Source: Craterostigma plantagineum
Taxonomy: Eukaryota > Streptophyta > Magnoliopsida > Lamiales > Linderniaceae
Direction of reading: 5' to 3'
Length of the DNA stretch: 64,000 nt
Assembly (NCBI GenBank): GCA_027422505.1
Contig: JAPQWV010000417.1
Span: 124,001 to 188,000 of the forward strand
Both the position numbers and the translations under genes were made by a program. The notes beneath the pieces were generated by a model. That model searched no databases, was not told where the DNA came from, and saw nothing but the letters and a program-made list of their open reading frames with translations. Positions 1 through 11,400 of this stretch are shown here, in pieces (the first letter of the stretch is position 1; every line of letters begins with the position of its first letter).

Positions 1-645
1 TGAAATTTGGTGATATGGACAGCTTGCGCACAACCGCTTGAATCTTTCCCAGTATTCGTGCAGAGTTTCTCCGATCATTTGTCGAATCCCATATATCTCC
101 TTCCGAATGTTAGCGGCACGAGATGCAGGAAAAAATTTTGCGAGGAATTGTTTTTTAAGTTCGGCCCACGTAGTAATCGAACCTGATGGTAAGTAGTATA
201 ACCAGTCTTTTGCATGATCGGCCAGCGAGAACGGAAATGCACGAAGGCTAATCTGATCTTCTGTGACCCCGTTTGGCTTCATGGTTGAGCAAACCATGTG
301 AAACTCCTTCAAGTGCTTGTGCGGATCCTCGCCTGCGTTACCATGAAAAGTAGGAAGTAAATGAATTAGCCCTGATTTTAATTCGAACGGTGTTTGAAGA
401 ATAGGAAATTCAATGCAAAGCGGTCGTTGATTAACATCCGGTGTAGCCATATCCCTCAACGTAAGACGGATTGGCAGCTGCTGTTCGGTTTCCTCCATGT
501 CGCTTGTAGAAGATTCTTGTTTGGATTCCGTGCTAGAAATTGATACAGTCGAATTTTTTTGTCTTTTTGCCTTTCGATTCGCCCTCGCGGTCCTCTCGAT
601 TTCTGGATCGAATATTAATATACCTGTTCGAGAAGATCGGGGCAT
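1..645 (-). CDS. Athila-type Ty3/gypsy Gag, N-terminal part, runs off the window
   Basis: Reading leftward from an ATG at 643-645, 215 codons stay open to the window edge with no stop or frameshift. Gag forms the particle that packages element RNA. A basic N-terminus is followed by the capsid region, with LKSGLIHLLPTFHG, EDPHKHLKEFHMVCSTMKP, AFPFSLADHAKDWLYYLP and FFPASRAANIRKEIYGIRQ. I recognise these as typical of plant Athila Gag proteins. The start lies 55 bp inside the primer site at 701-718, the normal position for a 5' leader. Protease and pol would lie beyond the left edge. The clean frame suggests a fairly young copy, but only this part is visible. The lineage call is strong; whether the gene is complete is unknown. 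Confidence 0.9.
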   Translation of the reverse strand, partial: MPRSSRTGILIFDPEIERTARANRKAKRQKNSTVSISSTESKQESSTSDMEETEQQLPIRLTLRDMATPDVNQRPLCIEFPILQTPFELKSGLIHLLPTFHGNAGEDPHKHLKEFHMVCSTMKPNGVTEDQISLRAFPFSLADHAKDWLYYLPSGSITTWAELKKQFLAKFFPASRAANIRKEIYGIRQMIGETLHEYWERFKRLCASCPYHQIS

Positions 646-700
646 AAACTAGAACAAAAAATCGAATTAAAAATAGAAGTAAATCAATAGACACCATACA

Positions 701-718
701 TCCCCGGCAACGGCGCCA
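701..718 (-). other. Primer binding site of the Athila element (tRNA-Asp type)
   Basis: On the minus strand this reads TGGCGCCGTTGCCGGGGA, the standard Athila-lineage primer site matching the 3' end of tRNA-Asp. It sits 5 bp inside the LTR end at 724 and just upstream of the Gag ATG at 645, so it fixes both the orientation and the inner LTR edge. Confidence 0.88.
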
Positions 719-723
719 AAATT

Positions 724-914
724 TGGTCGCGTCGTAAACGGCCAAAAATATAATATAGTAAAGACTAAATAGTAAACGGCCAAAATTTGGTCGCGTCGTA
801 AACGGCCAAAAATTTATATCCTTATTCACTAAATAGTAATATAGCGAAAGTAGGGATCGTCTCCACAGGGAAAATGGTTGATTTTTTTTCTAGTTTCTAA
901 CTCGATCGCTAACA

Positions 915-951
<37 letters not shown>

Positions 952-2299
952 GATAATAGTATTAATAATAATATGATAATAATAGTTATAGTATTAATGG
1001 GGGTTTTCTTGTTGGTTTTGAACGCACTAGCGAACGAAAAGAAAACTAAAATACGAAACTGATTAAAAGTCGAAAGGAGTGGCCAATAAACATATTAATC
1101 GATACGTATATGAAATAATCGACATATTGAATAGATCGAAAATAAACTTACGAACTGTGTGATTTTTACTTACTAACAAGCACGGAATCTCAGAAATGAG
1201 TAGATGGATTGGTTGAGTGGGTGAACCGATGGAAACATTCGTGAGTACCTCAGTGAAGAAATTTTACCAACTAACACAGTTCAATTTTCAAATTGTGATA
1301 AGCTATGATATAAAAGAAAAATAAAAATAAAAACTCGTACGATGAACAATAAACAGAGATGATTCAAAGCTGTTTTAATAATATATCAACACAAGCAGAA
1401 TATGGAGATGATTTTGTTCTGACATGTTACTCTTCAAGTGATGAAGAGACCTCTGGACAATTAACGAAATAAGGACGGGCTTGGAATTGGATAAAGACAA
1501 TAATAATTATAGTGATTCTTGAGCTGTAAAATAAACCACACAAAGTTGCAAACTTGATAAATCTAAAAAAATAAAATACCGAACGACAGAATAAGGAACA
1601 GACTTGAACTTACTAGCTACAGGACTCGTGATCTCTAAGACTCTCCTTTCTTTCCTCTCGATGATCTCCCTTTTTATAGATGATTGCAGCGACGTGATTT
1701 TCCAAGAGGAGACATAGAGTCGGCTTAGCAGCTTCTTGAAAATACTCCGCAGCCAAAAAAATAGATCATGTCGATTCTTCTCTGTCTTGAGCCTTGTGCG
1801 CGCATGTATGCTTTTATTTCACATGAAATAATTCTATGCTCTCTTCCTCGTGTGAAAGTGATATATTGTGCTCTATCCCTTAGCTGTGCGTATGAGCTAT
1901 CATCCACTAGCTCTCATTCATGTAGGCTCCATCACTTCCTATTGCTTTTAATATGACAAAACCCTAGTGGGCTATTGAGTCACGTAGAGACTTGTTCTGA
2001 AATTTGATCAACTAACAATCAAGGCCCATTTATGATTTGACAATGTTCTTGTAGTATTGGAAACCTATCAAAGAAAATAGAATTAAAACCACAGAGTATT
2101 AGATTGGTAACGACGCGCATCTTTGCAGGGTGTAAAATATCACAAAATCGTAATTTTTTTAGTTATTATCAAACCGCTTGACAAAGTACTCCTTTAGGTA
2201 CACACACGAGCATAGTCAACGCTCTCGATACGATTAGTGTTCGCATCCGCAAAAATAGGTCTCCCAACTAGTGTCCAAAATTCCGCCGGCACGTTCCAC
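724..2299 (-). mobile_element. 5' LTR of the Athila element (outer edge uncertain)
   Basis: The inner edge is set by the primer site: on the minus strand the LTR ends CGCGACCA at 724. A TATA-box-like CTATAAAAA lies on the minus strand at 1671-1679, suitable for the element promoter. The phrase ATCGTCTCCACAGGGAA (plus strand, about 849-865) is common next to Athila primer sites. A phrase of about 29 bp containing GGTCGCGTCGTAAACGGCC occurs twice (about 721-745 and 787-813). I place the outer edge near 2299, where TGTGGAACG would start the LTR, giving about 1.6 kb, a usual Athila length. That edge is a guess because no second copy is in the window. Confidence 0.5.
917..955. repeat. ATA trinucleotide microsatellite
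   Basis: A nearly pure run of ATA/AAT triplets inside the Athila LTR, followed by imperfect copies to about 990. Confidence 0.9.
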
Positions 2300-2309
2300 A
2301 ATCGAATCC

Positions 2310-3065
2310 TGTTAGGAATATGCCCCCGAAAGCTATACGAGGATTAGATTGTATATGAAATTAGCTTATTTATCATTGGACTTATTATATAATATGATAT
2401 TTTCGTGTGTTTAATAAAGGCATTGTTCGTTTATTGGATATATGAGTTCTTTACATAGCATCCGGTAAAACAATAAATGGATCCAAATGAGTCGAGTTGA
2501 GTCACTGTTCTCGATGGGCACGAGAGAGGAAGGCACCAATGGACTCTTAATTTCGAACATTAAAAGTTCGTAAGCCTAAGGCTCCAGTTGGGTGTTGGAT
2601 AACAAATTACGGCTTATTTGTCGATGACATATCATGTGCTGATATCCCGCTTGAAAGCGGAGGTGAATTGTGATACGGGTCGAATCAAGGGATTGAGTCG
2701 TTTCATGGACACTAACTCACAGATCGTACGGTCGAACATGGCTTATTACTCAAGGAGTGTTAATGACAACAGTCTGCGTAAACCTTAGACGGAAAGGGGC
2801 TTTGACGGAGTTGACTTCGAAGTCTTGCCTGTCACTGGTTCCCCTCGACCCGATTTGCTGTTGCATGCGTGACGGGCCATATGCGGTCTTGATGAAAATT
2901 TGTGATTGCCGGGCTCAGACCGCCAAGTACGGATTCACGGTGTCGTAAGTAATAGATACAAGTGTCCTTTGTGGACGGCGACGGGAAATTACGAAATCAA
3001 CTAACTCATGTTAGATATGGAGGGTGGTTTGGTAATTTGCCCCGTCTCCATTTTATCATAGAATC
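2310..3065 (+). mobile_element. Truncated LTR, family X, copy 1
   Basis: It starts TGTTAGGAATATGCCCCC and matches, with many substitutions, the reverse complement of 45285-46053. Shared phrases include CGAGGATTAGATTGTATA, GACTCTTAATTTCGA and GATATCCCGCTTGAAAGCGG. The second copy goes on for about 230 bp with a TATA-like stretch and U5, whereas this copy stops at 3065 where fragment F begins. There is no primer site, polypurine tract or coding region beside it. The form is LTR-like (TG start, family-wide conservation), but the lineage cannot be assigned. Confidence 0.65.
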
Positions 3066-3704
3066 GAGTTCGTTGGCCTTTTGACGAACTTGATCAGCCA
3101 AGTCATTCCAGATCAACTGGGCCATATCGTAGTTCTTGGACAAAATGATTCCGTGAAATAGTCGAAGGATGTTCCCATTCCCTTTGTCAAAACCTGCCTG
3201 CTTTGGAGACAAACACTTGTTGATAATTCCGAAAAGTGTCTTCCACGGATGAGGAATTCCACTGCTCTAAACTGGGCTATTCGTCCAAGCGGTGGCCTAA
3301 CCCATTTGCAGGAGATCATGCACCATTTCTGCATCTGTAGGCAGAGGGTCATAGTTTTGACTGAATGGTAGGTCCAATTCCAATCCAAGCTGGTTCTTAT
3401 CGATTCTAAGATGTCTCGTGCCGAGTTTGAGGTGAAGTGGTATTCCCATTCACTACATGCCCAGTCATGCAGCCCCAGAACTGCTGTAAGTAGACCATGG
3501 GCACCAATGCCGTTAGGGTAAGAGCTGGCCACATTTGATGACCTTTAAGGATGTACACCATGATCTCGTCTGGGCACCGAAAAGTGCCGAGATCGAGCTG
3601 AAAGTTTGTGTCATGGACATTGATATATCTATATATTATATATATATATATATATTTATATATATTCCGATCATAGATACGATATATGCTGGGTAGTGAG
3701 CCAT
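3066..3704 (-). pseudogene. Fragment F: N-terminal domain of the Sirevirus accessory protein
   Basis: Homologous to the start of the accessory gene of element A (7800-8398). The minus strand begins ATGGCTCACTACCCAGC at 3704 and encodes pieces such as FRCPDEIMVYI and, at 3006-3212, AGFDKGNGNILRLFHGI and AQLIWNDLADQVRQKANEL. The same residues occur in A and, more distantly, in C. A TA microsatellite (3622-3666) has grown inside the codons after residue 14 and brings a stop. Homology ends sharply at 3065 against LTR family X. The function of this protein family is unknown. Confidence 0.75.
3622..3666. repeat. TA microsatellite inside the accessory gene fragment
   Basis: A run of TA dinucleotides replaces coding sequence that is not repetitive in element A at the matching place (about 8330-8370). 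It therefore arose by expansion after the copy was inserted. Confidence 0.85.
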
Positions 3705-4523
3705 CTAAAACGCAATTAGAAGAAAACTTTATTAGTTCAATTTTACAAACATCTGAAATATATGTTTTATCAAACTATAATAATCGGAATAAATCATGTC
3801 ATGTTTGATAAAACTGTAATTATAGGCTGTAATTCGCACATAGGATAAACATATTTTGAAAATATGATATTCCGATTTTTACATATGAGACATATAAGAA
3901 ACTTATCGAAAATTCACTAAGTATAAACGCTCAAATAAAACTGTTCACGCGGTGATATTTTGTAATCGAGAATTGAGTTCTCTAGAAAATTTCCTAAGTG
4001 TTGAATTTCTTCAAAGTTATTGCCGTTAGAATTAACGAAAATTTTATCCGCTAAATTTGGTTATGCGTAGTACTGTCGCCGAGCAATTTATGATCGAGAA
4101 AAATTTTTCATGCAAATTTACAATCGAAAATGTTTTCTGGGTAAATTTGTGATCGAAAAATTTTTCTCGAGAGAACAAAATTTTCGTTCTAAAACTTTGT
4201 CGAGTGAGAAATAATTTTCGATTAAAAAAAATGTTTGCTGCAAAGTTTGTCGATTCGAGAAAATAGTCCTTGAATAACTTAATCAATCGCCGAGAAAATT
4301 TTTTCGATCAAACAAACATTTGCCGCGAGTTTTGCGATCGAGAAAATCAGCATCGAAAAATTAATTTTATCGCCGCCAAATTTTACGATCGAAATATAAT
4401 GAAGAAAGTTCAATTAAGCGATAGTAAGTATTTCGCTAGAGATAGGTTGCATCTATATTATCAATTTTGCACTTTTTTCACTTGCATAAAATCCTAATTA
4501 GAATTGTCATTTTCGAGGGTAAG
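3705..4523 (-). mobile_element. Fragment F: spacer upstream of the accessory gene
   Basis: Non-coding and AT-rich, aligning loosely with the spacer of element A (8400-9260). It carries many degenerate TCGATCGAGAAA-type motifs (for example 4080-4170 and 4250-4400). Directly before the gene (minus strand) it reads TTCTAATTGCGTTTTAG then ATGG, a plausible 3' splice site. Element A is inserted at its right end, after GTAAG. Confidence 0.6.
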
Positions 4524-4874
4524 TGTTGGGTCCTCAGATTAACAACTCTACGATCATAGGCCAGAATCCATAGTAATTCGATCGTTTAGATAATCAATTG
4601 AATTCGATCGAAAAACTCAAGTTAAGAACACGAGAAGAATTCAATTAGAGTGAGAAAGTTACTGTCGTTTCTCTCTCTAGAAATCGAATTGCAAGCCCTT
4701 CGGATCAATTCTCTAAACTTTCTCTATTCAGCTCAATTCATTTACAAGTATTTATACCAAACAAGCTTGGTATAAATATCAAGCCAGTCCTTAATAAACA
4801 GGCTAATGCAAATAAAGCCCCTAATTACAAGGACAACTAACGAAATCAAGCACAATTACAAATGATATTCTACA
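4524..4874 (-). mobile_element. 3' LTR of element A
   Basis: 351 bp, with TGTAGAATATC at the minus-strand start (4874) and CCCAACA at the end (4524). It is closely similar to the 352-bp LTRs of element B. A TATA-box-like TATAAATA lies on the minus strand at 4749-4756. It forms part of a short palindrome with arms TATACCAA and TTGGTATA around AAGCTTG. The flank GTAAG (4519-4523) would be the target duplication, but the partner is lost. Confidence 0.88.
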
Positions 4875-7800
4875 ATCTCCCCCTTTGTGCTTGATTGCGT
4901 CTCCGCGCTGTTCGTCCTTGTAGGGCATAGTACGATCTGCGCAAGCCCAACGCATGCTCGTAGTCCCTAACGGTCTCCCTGAGCTTCAGGCGCTCCTCGA
5001 TGTCATCCAACAATTCCATCAGGAGCGGTTGTTCTCTCACAAACCGGTGTATCCTCAGCATCATGTCTATTTATCTCTTGCAACCTCTGTTCGATATTTC
5101 TCCTGACGATCTTGAGGGTTCCGTCGCAAAACTTGTGAATTTATGTCTTTAGCATCAACCTATTCTTCTTGGCAATTGGGTTGTTGTAGGTGATGCCGAC
5201 GACAGAGCTGATATGCACGTGATTGCTTGGAAGCCTCTCGATCTCAGGTCCTTTGAAGAGTGGTTCGGCCATGTTGACCTTCTTCATATTGCTCTCAAGC
5301 GCCATTTGAAGGTCGTGAGCGGCGAAGTACTTGACTTGTCGCATCATGAACCGGTAGAGCCCTTCGAGGCCTTCTTTCTTGATGAAGCCCTGAGGACCTT
5401 TGTACTTCTCCACGTATAGCTGATAAAGATGGTACACTTCATCGGCGGGGAGGTACGGCAGGTCGCTCTCGCTCAGTTCCTCTCGGGTCCTGTCCACTCG
5501 TTCGATGATGTAGTGAGGTGTTGGAAGTCCTCCAATGGTACAATAGACACTGAGGAGTTGGCAAATTGGGGAGAGTTCCCTGAAGTGACTCTTCAGTCGA
5601 TCCTTCGGGATCCCCAGCCTCACGCCCGGTCCTAGTTGGGTTAGCATCCACAGATATGTCATTCTCTTCTGCTGATCCCAGTGAGAGATCCCTCTCAGTT
5701 CGAACTCATCCGGCTTCTTAATTCGAACCGGTGACCTCCAAATGTTTTCCCTGACTTCTTCAAAGAAAGGTATCTCTACGTGAATGTTCTCCCACGGCGT
5801 GTCGATCCGAACGGTCCCTGGCATCTTTCTTGTAGGGGAGGCCGCTCGTTGTGCGATCAACTCCGGTAGCATTGGGACTTCACTTTGGTAGTCTATACCT
5901 TTTTGAAGTTCGTCGTCTTCTATGATCACGAGGTCCACGGATGCTTGTTGTAAGAAGTGGCGTACGTCCTGAAGCCGTTGTCTCTGATGCTCCTCGGGCA
6001 TGGAATGGGTCATCCACTGGCCTTCGAAAATATACTTGTCTAATACTTCGTGTGGATTGACGCCATGTCCAGAGGGTCCCGGTTGGTCTGGAGCAATGGA
6101 GGGAGTAGCTTGGGTAGCTGCCAGAGCTACAAGCATTGCAGCACTTGCTTCTTCTTCCGGAAGCAAGGGGCTTGAGTAGATCGGCGGTGTGGGCGGAGGC
6201 GTCCGTAGGGTAAAGGTTGGTTGGTCGATATTTGGTAGAGTGGCGGTGCGGTGCATGGTGTGGGTGGTTTGTGTTTTGATTTGTGTTTGGGTTTCACCAG
6301 CTCCAGCGCTTGTCTACGTAGCGCCCGAGCCTTGTCCTTGGTTGGATGTAGATGTCCTCGGCCTCTTCTCCTCCCCATGAGGGTCCTGATCGTCAGGATC
6401 GTCATGTCTGCGCCATGAGTGGGAGCTTTGGCCTCGACAGGTGTCAGGCGGTGTCTCAGGATGATCCACCAATCGCCGATAGAGGGATTCCTCTTGAGGC
6501 GACCGAATGGACAAGCCGATCAAGCGGGCGAGTAATATGTAGTGGAGCTCGGTTATGGGTATGGTGTATGGGTTGATGAGGATGGAGGAAGTGGCTAAAG
6601 GGTCGGTGGGTGTGGGATGTGGAGGTGTGGGATTGGTTTGTGACGAAGGGCCTTTAGAGACAGGTGCTTTCCCGGTATCTCTTCGGGATGTCTCGATTGC
6701 TTGAAGTACTCTCTCCGTGATTTTGTCTTGCATAGACTGTACGGCGGCAGAGAGAGCGGCCTGAAACTGCTCGTTCGTCACAAAGGGTGCGGACGCCTCC
6801 TTTCATGCATCAGGACGACTGATGTCGCCTGTTATCAACCCTTGAGTAGACACCGACTCGTCAGGTTGGCTCACAGTCACTTGAGGTTGTGACTGTATGA
6901 GACTTCCACCCAATCCTCGAGTCGAATCCAGAGGATTCGTCTCTATGGGTGTTAAGGCAGGCTCTGGTTGCACCTGCGAACCAGACACCACGTGAGTTGG
7001 TTGTGGCTCAAGATTGAGCGAAGAAGTGCCAGCAATACTTGTCGATGTGGTCAGGGTAGTATCTGGTGCGGTGGTGACTGCTGGAAAGAGCGACTCCAAC
7101 TGAATACTGAGTCTTCTGGGAGACCTCCTGATCAGACTGATTTCCTCGTTAGACTCTGTGTCATACGGGGTGGCGGTGTGAGGAGTAAGGTCTCGATCGA
7201 CGTTATCCAATGTCTGATCTGTCACCAGTGGAAGTGAAGTGTGCCCCATTTCCGTTTCGGGCTGTGCTTCTTGTTGAAGGACTTCCTCAAAAGTTTCTTC
7301 GAGCACGCCAACATGTACGGGCACTTCCACTTGTAATTCATGTGCAGGAGCCTCGAGCGCCATCTCGGTAGCCACGACGTCTATCAAAGTATCTTCTACG
7401 TCGGGCATTGCCTCTTCGACCAAAGGAGACTCCTGTTGAAGCTCCTGAGCGACAACATTGATCATCGTGTCGTCAGGGCTTGGCTTGTGTTCCGGTTGGG
7501 AAGGGCTCACATGGTGATCTGCCGGGTCTGATCATTTCTTCCGTTAAATTGTGTTCCCGGCAGAACCTTTGATACTCAGCTCCCGCGGGGTCGGCGAGCC
7601 TGAGTAGATTGAGCGGAATCGACATCGACGGTTGGTCCAGGTCCGTGAGCCGTGGATTGTGGAAAAACTTTAGCCTTGGCGGCTGATAGTTTCCACCAGG
7701 AGGCAGCTGGGGAATGTTCTCCGCGTGTAACTCCATGAACTCCCTGATGATCACGTTGAACCATCGAGCATATGGCACGTTCTTTGATCGCCGGTTCTCC

Positions 7801-8398
7801 TTCTACTGAATCTGGTCCGCGAGGTCGTTCCAGATCAGCTGTGCGTAGTCATAATTTCTTGAAAAGGCGATGCCGTGGAAGATCCTCAAAATATTGTTGT
7901 TGCCCTTATCGAATCCTGCGTGCTTGGGCGACAGACACTTATTCACTATTCCGAATAGTGTCTTCCACGGGTGAGGGATACCGCTGCTCTGGACCTGAAC
8001 TAATCTTGTAAGCGGCGGTTGGTACCCATGTGCAAGAAGTTCTGAATCATCTCTGCGTCCGTCGGGAGCGGGTCATAGTTGTCGTTGTGGGGCAAGTCCA
8101 GCATCATCCCGAACTGGCTCTTGCTCATAAGAATATGCTGCGTCCCGAGTTTTGTTGTGAAGGAGAATGCCCCATTTGCTACAACTCCTTGTATATATCC
8201 CCAGAATTGCTGGAGATAGACCATCGGCACTGATGCAGTGACCGTTAACGCATGCCAGATGGGGTGGCCTCTGAGGATGGATACGATGATCTGGTCCGGG
8301 CACCGAAATGTGCTCAGATCAAGCTGAAAGTTTGTATCCTGAACCTTCAAGTACAGATTGTGATCATATATATGGTTGTATCTTGGGTAGCGATCCAT
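4870..8398 (-). pseudogene. Accessory gene 3' of pol in element A (broken)
   Basis: About 1,170 codons long before decay, now split by frameshifts and stops. The N-terminal domain (8398-7473) begins MDRYPRYNHIYDHN, has FRCPDQIIVSILRGHPIWHA and VPMVYLQQFWGYIQG, and continues in other frames with AGFDKGNNNILRIFHGIA and RWFNVIIREFMELH; a TAG interrupts it near 7803. An acidic, Pro/Ser/Thr-rich linker follows (7510-6314). The C-terminal domain (6256-5141) has PWENIHVEIPFFEEVRENIW, ELSESDLPYLPADEVYHLYQ and RQVKYFAAHDLQMALESNMK. The tail (5064-4870) is basic and ends QAQRGRL within the LTR. I recall related sequences annotated on copia elements of other asterid plants. Some Sireviruses carry an envelope-like gene at this place, but I see no membrane segment here. 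The function is unknown. Confidence 0.8.
4875..4887 (-). other. Polypurine tract of element A
   Basis: The minus strand reads CAAAGGGGGAGAT directly before the LTR, the primer for plus-strand DNA synthesis. The accessory reading frame runs through it, encoding Q-R-G-R-L, and stops at a TAG inside the LTR. Confidence 0.85.
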
Positions 8399-8420
8399 CT
8401 GAAAAATAAGATATATAAAA
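8399..8420 (-). promoter_or_regulatory. Candidate 3' splice site before the accessory ATG
   Basis: On the minus strand TATATCTTATTTTTCAG ends directly at the ATG at 8398: a pyrimidine-rich run followed by CAG. The same arrangement (TTTTAG then ATGG) precedes the ATG of fragment F at 3704. A spliced subgenomic RNA would explain how a gene 4 kb beyond pol is translated. No donor was identified. Confidence 0.45.
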
Positions 8421-11400
8421 GTTTATTAGTTCAATTTTATTTTCAGTCGAAATATGAATAAATTTCATCAAACTATAGTAATATTGCAAGTAATAGCATG
8501 TTCGATGAATATTGAATTGAAACCGTGTCAAATGCATAGTGTATGCTCAATTTTGAAAAATTGTAATGGCATGAATGTAATTTCGAATGAAATATATATC
8601 GCGTTCGAAATTTCGCTAAGTGTTTAATCAAAAAAATGTCACTGTTCATGCCGAGAAATTTTTCTGTCGATAAAATTGATTTTCAATTTGATTTCCTATG
8701 CATTGATTTCAATTGAAATGTTTCCGTGTAATTTTTCGATCGGGAACTTTTATTCGCTAATATTCGCTACAGTGTAAAAGACTTAGAGAAAAATTTTCTA
8801 AGTGTTGAAGATTGAAATCTAGACTGTAGTCGATCAATTTTACGATCGAGAAAAATTCCGTGTAAATTTACGATCGAGAAATTATTTCTCAGGTAAATTT
8901 ACTGTCGAGAAATTTTCTTCGATTGAATAAAATTTTTCGATTTGAAATTTGTCAAGCGGTAGATAGTTTTCGATTTAAAGTAAAATTTTCGCTGTTGTAC
9001 TTATTTATCGAGAAATTGGTCAACGACGAAACTAAGTCAATCGTCGAGAAATTTTTCGATCAATTTAATCTAAGCGGCGAATTTTACGATCGAAATTAAG
9101 CATTGAAAAATTAATTTTCGCTGCTAAATTTTTGCGACCGAAATAAAAATCGAAATTTTAATTTTGCGATAGTAAGTTTAACGCTCGATTTGAATTTGCA
9201 TCGAAATTATCCATTCAGTGCATAAATTTTTCGCTCGTAGAAAATTATAATTGGATTTTTCAATGGTAAGTTTAACGGTCAAGATCTTTTATCGTGATGA
9301 CTAAATCAAAATTTTGCGATCGAAAACTATATCGACACAAATAGTATCTCAATTGAATCAGAATTCAATTAAGATTATTTGCGATCGACAAAGTTCTTCG
9401 ACAGCTTCAAAACTTCAAAACCAGTTTCATCGGAACTCATTTTAACGTCACAGATGCAGATTTTTTCGAAGATTTAAACTATCCGTTTCTCTAAAAAACA
9501 GGCATTTAACTCAGAAAATCCAAGAAACATGCCAGAATTTAGTGAAACAGTATGCGTTAAACTATTTTTGAAGAACAGTCGAAAAATCTTAACAAAACAT
9601 GCGAAAAACTACAGAATGTGAATGCAAAACAAGTTATAACATTTGCAATCGTTAACCGAATCGAATTTCTACCTTAATCAGACGATTTGAAGTGAAAAAA
9701 TCGAAAGATTTTGAAGGTTTTTGAATCGTCTGAGAAAGTTTTGCTAGAGAGTTTTTTTTTCGATTAGGTTTTGCGTGAGAAAAAGTTTTTCGACTGACAA
9801 AAGTTAAACTTTTATTAACTAGCATTGATTCGTTGTAGGGCTTGTGATTTGACATTTTGCGATTTAATGGATCGGGCCCATTACTATTTGCACACGAAAA
9901 ATTCAATTTTTCGATCGCAAATTATCGCGGTTAATCTAATCAATCCCAACACTGTTTACGATCGAGAAACTTTAGATTGCGAATTAATTCTAATATCCAG
10001 TTTCTCGATAGAAAGTTCTTCTAAAGAATTTCAGATTGACCCCTATTTCAAAATAAAACCCATTGTAAGGCCCCCCTTAGTAATTAAAATAAATGCAATT
10101 AACTCACTGTATTTTCCGTGTAGTAACGTCTAGCTCCCTGGCAGAAGTTTAAAAATGTGTACCACTTAGAGATAAACGTTAGTAATAATGGAGTTAATCA
10201 GCAATTATTTTTGGCAATTTTATCTTTGAAATATTTGGTCTTGTGTCTAGCTCCTCTCTTTGTTGTGTCGACGTCTCACTCCATAATTTTGTTTGAAGGA
10301 ATCTGAAACACTTAGAGAAAAACGTCGAGAATATTTGGAGCAAATCCACGATTTTTATATTTGCTCCCTCTCAAATAATGCGCAAGAATTGACTAATTAT
10401 GCAAGCATATGAAATCATTTCAAGTCACGAGCATATAACACATAAATTTACTAAGTAAGCACGTATACATGGTCCCCGAAAACATGTACTTAAAATATTG
10501 TGTGAGGGTAAGAGCAATGAAAAATTTATCGCATTTAAACAATTCAGTGCCAATTCAATATCACATTGCATTTAGAATGTGCGATACACTAAAGAAATTC
10601 GCATTTATTCAATTCAACGTATATGAAACATAACATTTCATGTCAAAATGTGTGAATTTTATTATTTATTATTTATATATATATATACATATATTGTTTT
10701 TATTTATATTTTTTTATTATTATTACTATTATTATAGTATGGGGTCAGATTATTTTGCTTCGATCAATCGTCATTCTTAAAATTTTACGAGACATTTGAA
10801 AGACGAAAATGCCGTCAAGTCTTGTCGTGTAACTAAAGTCCTAAGTTCATAGACTGCTCCATTTCGACAACTCTCACTAGGTTCGCTCTTGCTCTCAATA
10901 ATTTCTATCTTGGGATTTTTATATTTTTATCACTCAAGTCAACACAAGCAGTTTCAAGTCAATTTACCTGTGATCGAGGCGTGTTTAACCATTTCACCCA
11001 AGCGAGAGACCGTCGATTGGAATCAAAGGGGTGTAAAGGTTTAGTTTGGCTAGGAGTTAGAAGGGAAGAAATTTAGAGGAAAGTGAGCTTATCTCTTCGT
11101 CATCTTCCATTTCTACGTCCGTCTCCTTTCTTTTCGGCGTCTTTCCCTCTTTTACTATCCCTTATGAAGCTATGCTCAAGCTGAAGCTCCGCTTCTCCAT
11201 GAGGCTATAGGAGATATCGTAGGCGAAGTTCTTCTCGTTGGTTCTCGGGCCGATACCGTGCTCCTCTTCTCTTAATCCCTAGAGAGGTTTCGGAGATTAT
11301 CTTTTTGGAAAAGTTCACGATTATGGAATTCGCACCCGAGGCTGCGCTCCTCTTCTCATTTCTCGATATAAGACCGTATTATCGTTTGAGAAGTTCACTT

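Noticed and set aside
1725..1956. Two 60-codon open frames on opposite strands in the Athila LTR
   Set aside because: Short, overlapping, without motifs, in an LTR.
6127..7531. Overlapping open frames of 60-100 codons on both strands across the accessory gene of element A
   Set aside because: They are other-frame shadows of the GC-richer accessory gene; none matches the copies in B or C beyond what the true frame explains.
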